The translations under genes and the position numbers were made by a program. A DNA stretch of 5,525 nucleotides, taken from DATAYF01 sp036272735 (GTDB lineage Bacteria > Chloroflexota > Ktedonobacteria > Ktedonobacterales > Ktedonobacteraceae). Below the pieces are notes generated by a model. The model was given only the letters and a program-made list of their open reading frames with translations, did no database searches and had not been told where the DNA came from. The stretch covers positions 1-5,525 of the forward strand of contig DATAYF010000326.1 of the NCBI GenBank assembly GCA_036272735.1, read 5' to 3'. This document shows positions 1-5,460 of the stretch, piece after piece (position 1 is the first letter of the stretch; each line of letters starts with the position of its first letter).

Positions 1-2
1 CC

Positions 3-941
3 ATCCAGGAAAAAGGGTCTGCGCCCTGGTTCTGGCCTTGCATTGCACTGCTCGTCGTGGTGCTCATTTTCGGCGGACTGAGCTCGCCACTGAATACCTG
101 GCTCAAAAACATGCAGGCCAACAGCACATCAGGCAAAACACCTGCTGCGCCCATCACAACTATGCAAGTGCAGCGAACCGCTCCCTACGCAGGATTAGAT
201 ATTACAGTGATCAGCGCACAATATGCCACTTATTTTACCGATGACAACATTCGCCCCGGCCCGGCTACCGTTCGCCTCAACATACGTGTTACCAATACCA
301 ACAGCGATCAGGCCAGGATTACGTACGACGATAGTGATCGTTTGATCGTTCCCCATATGCAACCTATCGCCCCGGCAAACTCCAGCTTCTCTAGCGAACT
401 TCAAGCGGGCAGAAGCGCAAGCGGCTGGCTTGATTTTGCGGTACAAAACAATGTGCCTTTGCGCGCACTAGCGCTACAATTAGGTTCCACCGCCATGAGC
501 GAGTCACTGGTCACAATACCTTTCCGGGGAATCTTTGACGGCAGCCATTACGCTAGCAAAACCTATCCCCTGCATGATCTATTCACCTATGATTTCAGTG
601 GACACATACTCATGTATCACCTGACCAGCGTCGAGACCCGCTATGCCTACCAGGGCAGCCAGTGCAAAGTTGGACAACAATTCTATGTCTTCAATTTCGC
701 CGTGGACAACACCGAAAACAGCGCCGTCACTCCCGGCTTCGGCTTTGATTATCTGCGACTCGTCAGCAACGGCTACAGCCAGCCCCCTATCGACAATACT
801 CTCCCCAATACGCTCAAAGCCAACGCGCAAGGGGCATCCGGCCGCGTGGTCTTCACCGGTCCAGCAGATATGCGCACCTTTACCATCGGCTTCCTTTCGC
901 AAAACGGTAATGGGCAACAGAAGTTTAGTGTAAACATATAA
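3..941 (+). CDS. Membrane-anchored protein with two tandem DUF4352-like beta domains (5' end outside window)
   Basis: The reading frame is open from the first full codon at position 3 to a TAA at 939-941, giving 312 visible residues; the true start lies to the left. A GTG at 57 is not a credible start because it has no ribosome binding site and would cut a transmembrane helix. That helix (WFWPCIALLVVVLIFGG, about nt 27-80) is followed by a polar Ser/Thr/Ala/Pro linker, so most of the protein should lie outside the membrane. Two beta-rich, hydrophobic-alternating segments follow, at about nt 165-528 (GLDITVISAQYATYF, RLNIRVTNTNSD) and 588-938 (QQFYVFNFAVDNTENS, ending RTFTIGFLSQNG). Their layout, with a paired strand before an asparagine-rich turn and a late G-x-V-x-F strand, resembles DUF4352/telokinin-like Ig domains. 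That assignment is by eye. The function is unknown; ligand binding, stress sensing or envelope roles are possible. The gene converges on the operon to its right, and its last codons form part of a perfect palindrome. Confidence 0.8.
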   Translation: MQEKGSAPWFWPCIALLVVVLIFGGLSSPLNTWLKNMQANSTSGKTPAAPITTMQVQRTAPYAGLDITVISAQYATYFTDDNIRPGPATVRLNIRVTNTNSDQARITYDDSDRLIVPHMQPIAPANSSFSSELQAGRSASGWLDFAVQNNVPLRALALQLGSTAMSESLVTIPFRGIFDGSHYASKTYPLHDLFTYDFSGHILMYHLTSVETRYAYQGSQCKVGQQFYVFNFAVDNTENSAVTPGFGFDYLRLVSNGYSQPPIDNTLPNTLKANAQGASGRVVFTGPADMRTFTIGFLSQNGNGQQKFSVNI

Positions 942-989
942 AGGAACATTAATGGTTTCGCGAAACCATTAATGTTCCTTTATATGTTT
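932..989. terminator. Perfect 58-bp palindrome, probable bidirectional terminator
   Basis: The left arm 932-960 and right arm 961-989 are exact reverse complements over 29 bases, with the axis between 960 and 961 (centre TCGCGA). The next pair outward, 931/990, is T/T and does not match. In RNA the arms would give about 27 base pairs closed by a CGCG tetraloop. The element covers the last two sense codons and the stop of the upstream plus-strand gene and sits 47 bp beyond the stop of the minus-strand operon. That is where a shared terminator for two convergent genes belongs. The U-tracts are weak: TTTT then GAG on the plus side, TTT then ACAC on the minus side. It may instead act mainly as a 3'-end stability hairpin or RNase III site. 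Confidence 0.7.
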
Positions 990-1036
990 TGAGAACATAC
1001 ATGTTTGTGAAGATTACGCATGCAAAAAAACAGTGG

Positions 1037-2395
1037 CTACTTGTCGCGAATGAACCCCAACACCTGGTCGCGCTTCTCTTCCATCAATTTTTGGTTGTTA
1101 GCTTCGATATTGAGGCGCAACAAGGGTTCAGTATTGGAAGAGCGTACATTGAACCACCAGTCACCGTAATCCACTGTCAGGCCATCGAGATGGTCTACAG
1201 ACTTCGCTCCCTGCCCAAATTTCTCTTCGAGGGCCTTTAATTTCGCCTGCGCATCACTAACCTTGCTGTTGACCTCGCCACTACGCACGCCCTTATCCAG
1301 GGGCTGCATGATCTGCGATAGCGGCTTATTTTCGACCGAGACCAGTTCCAGCAGCACCAGAAAAGCGATCAGGCCCGAATCCGCGAACCAGTTGTCGCGG
1401 AAGTAGAAGTGACCGGAATGTTCGCCGCCAAAAATGGCATCACGTTTACGCATCTCCGCCTTAATAAACGAGTGCCCGACGCGCGTACGCACCGCTGTGC
1501 CCCCCAACTCGCGCACCAATGCTGGCACGCTTTTGGAGACGATCAGGTTATAAAGGATCGTCGAATGGGGATGTTTGTGGAGCAGGCTGTTGGCAACCAT
1601 TGCTGTGACCATCGACCCATCGACGATGTTGCCCTTTTCATCGGCCGGAAACATGCGGTCGGCGTCCCCATCGAACGCAGCCCCCATATCCGCGCCGACC
1701 TCGCGCACCTTGCGGCACAGGTCAGCGGTATTCTCAGGCTCAATTGGGCTGGCCGGGTGATTGGGGAAGTTGCCATCCAGCTCAAAATACAGCGGCACAA
1801 GTTCACACGGCAGATGCTTAAAGACACGCGGCATTACCATGCCAGCCATGCCGTTACCAGCATCGATCACCACCTTGAGCGGCTTAATCTTGCTTACATC
1901 GATAAACGACAGGGCATGGTTCACATAATCATCGGTCACGTCACGCTCGATGACCTGGCCCTTCTTCGTCGGTTCGGCAAAATTGCCACTGACCGCCAGG
2001 TCGCGTATATCGGCTAAACCAGAGTCCGCGCTGATGGGAAATGCCTGAGCACGACAGAACTTCATGCCGTTGTACTTGCCGGGATTATGGGAGGCGGTGA
2101 CCATCACGCCAGCGGCGTAGTTGAATTTGCCGACCGCAAAATAGAGTTCGTCGGTGGTCGTCATGCCAAGTTTTACTACGTTCACCCCTTGATCGGTAAT
2201 GCCTTTGATCAGGGCTGACGACAATGCAGGAGACGAGAGACGCATATCGCGGCCAACCGCGATTTCGGGTGCGTTCAGATATTGCGCAGCAGCACGCCCG
2301 ATGCGATACGCCGCGTCATCGGTTAGATTCTCACCGTAGATGCCACGTACGTCATACGCCCCAAAGAGGGCAGGATCAACAGCTTTTGTGGTCAT
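1037..2395 (-). CDS. Phosphomannomutase/phosphoglucomutase (alpha-D-phosphohexomutase family)
   Basis: This 452-residue cytoplasmic enzyme should interconvert hexose-1-phosphate and hexose-6-phosphate (mannose and/or glucose) through a phosphoserine and a bisphosphate intermediate, supplying precursors for GDP-mannose or UDP-glucose. All four family loops are intact: the phosphoserine loop TASHNPG at residues 100-106 (Ser102), the metal loop DGDADR at 242-247, the sugar-selectivity loop GEHSGH at 324-329, and the phosphate-binding loop RSSNTEPLLR at 418-427. Length matches the bacterial PMM/PGM (AlgC/ManB-like) group. The GEMSG/GEHSG-type loop fits dual mannose/glucose use rather than glucosamine-specific GlmM, but substrate preference cannot be settled by eye. 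It is the last gene of the operon, 40 bp after the acetyltransferase. ATG at 2395 is the only reasonable start, because a stop occurs in frame upstream and FGAYDVRG begins at residue 11. The stop is TAG, followed by CCACTG and seven T residues. Confidence 0.95.
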   Translation of the reverse strand: MTTKAVDPALFGAYDVRGIYGENLTDDAAYRIGRAAAQYLNAPEIAVGRDMRLSSPALSSALIKGITDQGVNVVKLGMTTTDELYFAVGKFNYAAGVMVTASHNPGKYNGMKFCRAQAFPISADSGLADIRDLAVSGNFAEPTKKGQVIERDVTDDYVNHALSFIDVSKIKPLKVVIDAGNGMAGMVMPRVFKHLPCELVPLYFELDGNFPNHPASPIEPENTADLCRKVREVGADMGAAFDGDADRMFPADEKGNIVDGSMVTAMVANSLLHKHPHSTILYNLIVSKSVPALVRELGGTAVRTRVGHSFIKAEMRKRDAIFGGEHSGHFYFRDNWFADSGLIAFLVLLELVSVENKPLSQIMQPLDKGVRSGEVNSKVSDAQAKLKALEEKFGQGAKSVDHLDGLTVDYGDWWFNVRSSNTEPLLRLNIEANNQKLMEEKRDQVLGFIRDK

Positions 2396-2410
2396 AATTG
2401 CTAAAAAGTA

Positions 2411-2417
2411 CCTTTCT
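2411..2417 (-). promoter_or_regulatory. Probable but distant ribosome binding site for the phosphohexomutase
   Basis: On the minus strand AGAAAGG is the only purine-rich Shine-Dalgarno-like stretch between the acetyltransferase stop and the ATG at 2395. It lies 15 nt before the ATG, longer than the usual 5-9 nt. No alternative ATG, GTG or TTG occurs in frame between it and the upstream in-frame TAA, so the start stands and the site is probably weak or helped by RNA folding. I saw no convincing separate promoter in this 40-bp gap. Confidence 0.4.
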
Positions 2418-2435
2418 TTTTATCCATCTCGTCCG

Positions 2436-2984
2436 TTAGCGTTTCCAGATTTCTAATAATACCCACGGAGCGCCTGAACTTCTGGGATCGTATATCTCGC
2501 CGACTTCACTAAAACCGGCCTTCGTAAAGGCACGACGCGCGGGCTGGTTCGCCTGTGCCGTTTCCGCGTACACCCGCGCAACCCTGGACGACGAAAACAG
2601 TTGCTGTACGAGCGTGCGAATAGCATCGGTTCCGTAGCCTTTGCCCCACTGCACCTTGCGCCCTATTCCCAGGCCAATTTCTGCCTGACTCAAACGATCA
2701 TCGACATTAAAGTACGTGATCGTCCCGATAGGCACGTGCTCCTCGTTTTCAATAATGTACCAGAATTGTCGCCCGTTCCCTCGCACATAGTTACGTTCAA
2801 AAATAGGCAAAAATTCACCCATTGTACGCGAATAAGGACGGCGAATATCGTAGCGCCATACCTCGTCGTCACGTTCCCAATTGAATACGTCGCCAGCATC
2901 ATCCACTGTTGGACGACGTAAGTACACCCGCTCCCCATGCAGAGGTATCTTCTGCCTCGTTATATTTACACGTATCTCTGTCAT
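2436..2984 (-). CDS. GNAT-family N-acetyltransferase, RimJ/RimL type
   Basis: This 182-residue soluble protein has the layout of a RimJ/RimL-type GNAT, which moves acetyl from acetyl-CoA to an amine on a protein N-terminus, aminoglycoside-like compound or small molecule. Seen in order: the N-terminal strand GERVYLRRPTVDDA (17-30); a helix with NWERDDEVWRY (35-45); the central strands WYIIENEEHVPIGTITYFNVDD (75-96); AEIGLGIGRKVQWGKGYGTDA (101-121), where WGKGYG is the acetyl-CoA pyrophosphate-binding turn; and ANQPARRAFTKAGF (145-158), the conserved N-x-x-(A/S)-x-x-x-(Y/F)-x-K-x-GF element. The C-terminus reads WVLLEIWKR, typical of this group. Its ATG overlaps the deoB stop as ATGA, so translation is probably coupled to deoB. 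The substrate cannot be inferred. Its place among sugar-phosphate enzymes may point to protein acetylation or an amino-sugar substrate, but a passenger gene is equally possible. Confidence 0.88.
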   Translation of the reverse strand: MTEIRVNITRQKIPLHGERVYLRRPTVDDAGDVFNWERDDEVWRYDIRRPYSRTMGEFLPIFERNYVRGNGRQFWYIIENEEHVPIGTITYFNVDDRLSQAEIGLGIGRKVQWGKGYGTDAIRTLVQQLFSSSRVARVYAETAQANQPARRAFTKAGFSEVGEIYDPRSSGAPWVLLEIWKR

Positions 2985-4162
2985 AACAATCCAATTTCAT
3001 GCGCAAAGCTTGTACCGGCTGCCAGCGTCGACACACCAAAAGCTTCAGCCAACGTCTGCCCCATATCCGCCAGCGATGCGCGCACACCAAGATTAACGCC
3101 AGCACGAACTGGCTCGCCATACGCTAACACGGGCACACGTTCCCGTGTATGATCGGTGCCACGAAACGTGGGATCGACGCCGTGATCAGCAGAGAAAAAT
3201 AGGGCATCATCAGGACGCATACGCTCTTGCACAGCGGGTAGCCAATCATCCACGGACCGCAAGGCCCGCGCATAGCCCTGGCTATCGCGCCGGTGCCCCC
3301 ACAGCATATCAAACTCCACCAGGTTGACAAAAAGGAGGCCGCTGAAGTCACGCTCCAGCCAGTGCAACGTTGCCGCCATACCTTCACTGTTGGTCTCGGT
3401 ATGATCTCGCTCGGTCAGTCCTCTTCCGGCAAACAAATCCTCAATTTTCCCAATACCAATAACATCTTTTCCCGCCGCCTGCAAGCGGTCGAGCAGCGAA
3501 GTACCTAATGGTGATAGGGCAAAATCGCGCCGATGCTCGGTGCGCTGAAACGCCCCCGGCGTGCCGATAAATGGTCGTGCAATCACACGACCCACGGCGT
3601 CGTCGCCGGTCAACATGCCGCGCGCGGTTTCACACATAGCATACAATTCAGGCAAAGCAATGATGTCCTGGTGTGCCGCGACCTGAAACACGCTATCGGC
3701 AGAGGTATACAGGATCGGGGAACCGGTGCGCAAATGCTCTTCGCCCAATTCTTGAATAATCTTTGTCCCCGAAGCGGCTTTGTTGCCGATGACCTTGCGA
3801 CCAATAGCCTGCTCGAAAGCGCTGACAATTGCAGGTGGGAAGCCACGCGGGTAGGTCGGCAGCGGCTGCTGCAATACCACGCCGGTCATCTCCCAATGTC
3901 CAGCCACGCTGTCTTTGCCAGCCGCGACCGAGTTCATACGGCCGTACGCACCGCTGCACGCGTCACGTGGCGGCGTACCCACGATAGACGTAATATTGCC
4001 CAGGCCGATAGCGCCCAGGTGCGGTAGCGCTAAACCACCGATGGCCTGCGCACAATGCTCAAGAGAGCTGGCTCCCTCGTCTCCATACGCCGCGGCGTCA
4101 GAATTAGCACCAGCGCCAACGCCATCGAGCACGATCAAAATAGCTCGTTTCAATTGTGTCAT
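2981..4162 (-). CDS. deoB: Phosphopentomutase
   Basis: DeoB converts ribose-1-phosphate and deoxyribose-1-phosphate to the 5-phosphates, passing nucleoside-derived pentose into central metabolism. It is a cytoplasmic, two-metal enzyme of the alkaline phosphatase superfamily. The 393-residue length matches the Bacillus-type enzyme. Metal ligands are visible by motif: Asp13 (VLDGVGAG), Asp285 and His290 (EFDMLWGHRRD), Asp326 and His327 (SADHGVD), and His338 (GTDHTRE). The phospho-acceptor motif is GKDSVAGHWE at 82-91, so Ser85 occupies the place of the usual threonine. Cap-domain signatures are IGNKAASGTKIIQELGEEH (125-143), YTSADSVFQVAAHQD (152-166) and RVIARPF (192-198), followed by GIGKIEDLFAGRG (236-248). 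The ATG at 4162 overlaps the phosphofructokinase stop (ATGA) and has no clear Shine-Dalgarno sequence, which fits translational coupling. The stop overlaps the acetyltransferase start in the same way. All catalytic positions are filled, so the enzyme should be active. Confidence 0.97.
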   Translation of the reverse strand: MTQLKRAILIVLDGVGAGANSDAAAYGDEGASSLEHCAQAIGGLALPHLGAIGLGNITSIVGTPPRDACSGAYGRMNSVAAGKDSVAGHWEMTGVVLQQPLPTYPRGFPPAIVSAFEQAIGRKVIGNKAASGTKIIQELGEEHLRTGSPILYTSADSVFQVAAHQDIIALPELYAMCETARGMLTGDDAVGRVIARPFIGTPGAFQRTEHRRDFALSPLGTSLLDRLQAAGKDVIGIGKIEDLFAGRGLTERDHTETNSEGMAATLHWLERDFSGLLFVNLVEFDMLWGHRRDSQGYARALRSVDDWLPAVQERMRPDDALFFSADHGVDPTFRGTDHTRERVPVLAYGEPVRAGVNLGVRASLADMGQTLAEAFGVSTLAAGTSFAHEIGLL

Positions 4163-5370
4163 GATTTTTGCACTCGTGTTTTTATCAATTGAGCATGATG
4201 TGTTAACGGCCCCCCAATCAATGGCGAGGCATACTCGATAAAGGCCGGTGTTACCATCGTCTTACGCGCATCGACGTAGGCATCAGGCATCAGTCGCTGC
4301 ACATTGGCGACTTTATCCAGATCGGCAAGACCGGTACTACAATAATAAACCGGTTCGTGCTCGCGAATCAAGGTGATCATTTTATTGCTCTCGCCCGCTA
4401 ACACCGCCTGTGCTCCTGCCTTCCCTACTCTATACGCTTCTTCCTGGTCGGTAGCAGACACGTAGGCAGAAACCATGCGTTGCAGATCGCCCGGCTTATC
4501 GAAGCGCGCGCGTAGTTTCAACTCACGCGTGATCAACTCTACCAGGTACTGTGCCGCGCCACTGAGCAGCGGATGTTTGAATGCGTCGGTACCTACCTGC
4601 ATAGCGCTACCCAACGCCTGGCCCCGCTCGTCACGGATCGTCTCGGCTGCCACAATCACCACATAGCCCACACGCCGATACACCTCCTCGACCTGCGCCA
4701 AAAAGCGCTCGGCAACAAACGGCTGCTCAGGCATCAGGATAATATGGGGCGGATCAAGCTCATCGCGCTTGCCTAAAGCGGAGGAGGCCACGAGCCAGCC
4801 AGCATCACGCCCCATGGTTTCTATTACCTTCACAGGATAATGCCAGGGAATGGAGACAGTGTTCATGGTCGAGTCGATGGTGACCTGCGCGATAAAACGC
4901 GCCGCGCTTCCATACCCTGGACAATGGTCGGTAAAAGGCAGGTCGTTGTCAATCGTTTTCGGAATGCTGATTACTTGAAGAGCATACCCACGTTGTTGAG
5001 CTGCCGCAGAGAGACGCTGAGCCGTATCAGCGGAATCATTGCCGCCGATATACAGCATGTAACGAATATCGTAGCGCTGGAAAATCTCAATAGCACGGTC
5101 AGGATCTTCCGCCCGTAATTTATAGCGGCAAGCACCAAGGGCCGCCCCCGGCGCGTGTTTCAATTGTGCCCACAGCGCGCTTGGCTGCTGGCGTAGATCT
5201 ACCAGATCCGCTCGCAGCAAGCCCTCGATGCCGTGCAACATGCCATAGACGTGCTGTATCCGGCTATCGGCTAGTGCGGCCTCAACTGCCCCAACCAGGC
5301 TGGCATTGATGACTGCAGTGGCCCCACCGGATTGTCCTATTACCAAATTTCCGCCTGTTATCGCTGACAA
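4159..5370 (-). CDS. pfp: 6-phosphofructokinase, predicted pyrophosphate-dependent
   Basis: This 403-residue enzyme should phosphorylate fructose-6-phosphate to fructose-1,6-bisphosphate. Visible motifs: the glycine-rich phosphate loop IGQSGGATAVINASL (11-25), YIGGNDSADTA (107-117), PKTIDNDLPFTDHCPGYGSA (137-156) with catalytic Asp141, and ETMGRDAGWL (184-193). Two positions set the phosphoryl donor in this family. Asp112 replaces the glycine of ATP enzymes (E. coli PfkA Gly104), and Lys138 replaces Gly124. Both indicate pyrophosphate rather than ATP, making the step potentially reversible. The protein is about 80 residues longer than ATP-type PfkA. The start is TTG at 5368-5370: an in-frame TAA lies just upstream, AAAGGGG sits 7 nt before it, and the first in-frame ATG (residue 44) would delete the phosphate loop. 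It is the first gene of the operon and overlaps deoB by 4 bp. The donor prediction is from motifs alone. Confidence 0.93.
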   Translation of the reverse strand: MSAITGGNLVIGQSGGATAVINASLVGAVEAALADSRIQHVYGMLHGIEGLLRADLVDLRQQPSALWAQLKHAPGAALGACRYKLRAEDPDRAIEIFQRYDIRYMLYIGGNDSADTAQRLSAAAQQRGYALQVISIPKTIDNDLPFTDHCPGYGSAARFIAQVTIDSTMNTVSIPWHYPVKVIETMGRDAGWLVASSALGKRDELDPPHIILMPEQPFVAERFLAQVEEVYRRVGYVVIVAAETIRDERGQALGSAMQVGTDAFKHPLLSGAAQYLVELITRELKLRARFDKPGDLQRMVSAYVSATDQEEAYRVGKAGAQAVLAGESNKMITLIREHEPVYYCSTGLADLDKVANVQRLMPDAYVDARKTMVTPAFIEYASPLIGGPLTHHAQLIKTRVQKS

Positions 5371-5377
5371 GGAATAT

Positions 5378-5384
5378 CCCCTTT
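5378..5384 (-). promoter_or_regulatory. Ribosome binding site that fixes the TTG start of the phosphofructokinase
   Basis: The minus strand reads AAAGGGG, then seven bases (ATATTCC), then TTG. The purine run can pair with the 16S anti-Shine-Dalgarno (with one wobble) at normal spacing. With the in-frame stop just upstream, this makes TTG at 5370 the only sensible start. Confidence 0.7.
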
Positions 5385-5417
5385 ATTTTCAAAGTCGTGA
5401 AAGCATCATCACCTGGC

Positions 5418-5446
5418 ATTATAACAAGGCGACTAGCAGGCGTCGA
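5418..5446 (-). promoter_or_regulatory. Sigma70-type promoter for the pfp-deoB-GNAT-phosphohexomutase operon
   Basis: On the minus strand a perfect -10 hexamer TATAAT (5418-5423) is preceded by TGT, giving an extended -10 (TGTTATAAT). A 17-bp spacer separates it from TCGACG (5441-5446), which matches TTGACA at four of six positions. Transcription would start near 5411, leaving a leader of about 40 nt before the TTG codon. The -35 lies 14 bp from the edge of the long hairpin at 5461. No clear operator repeat was seen, so the promoter may be constitutive. It is the only strong promoter visible for the four genes. Confidence 0.72.
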
Positions 5447-5460
5447 GGGGGGAAATCTAT

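Noticed and set aside
57..941. A complete plus-strand gene starting at GTG 57
   Set aside because: The frame stays open to the window edge, there is no ribosome binding site before 57, and this start would split the hydrophobic helix. The gene is partial and starts upstream.
932..989. The palindrome as a miniature transposon or insertion-sequence end
   Set aside because: No flanking target-site duplication, no internal sequence between arms and no transposase nearby were seen.
984..998. A small inverted repeat (ATGTT-TTGAG-AACAT) next to the palindrome
   Set aside because: The stem is only 5-6 bp, AT-rich and overlaps the palindrome edge, which is within chance expectation.
1024..1030. A run of seven T on the minus strand just after the phosphohexomutase stop as an intrinsic terminator
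   Set aside because: The bases before it (around 1031-1050) form only a weak bulged stem, so it does not stand as a terminator. The palindrome 35 bp further on is the better candidate.
1409..2017. A 202-codon plus-strand open frame antisense to the phosphohexomutase
   Set aside because: It lies wholly within a gene with all catalytic motifs intact, its translation has no recognisable domain, and its composition (His and Arg rich) is typical of an antisense shadow.
3533..4027. A 164-codon plus-strand open frame antisense to deoB
   Set aside because: It overlaps the conserved DeoB catalytic and cap regions and shows no domain of its own.
4147..5169. A 12-bp direct repeat GTTTCAATTGTG at 4147-4158 and 5158-5169
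   Set aside because: Both copies lie inside coding sequences in unrelated contexts, with no further copies or regular spacing. It is not a CRISPR or attachment-site pattern.
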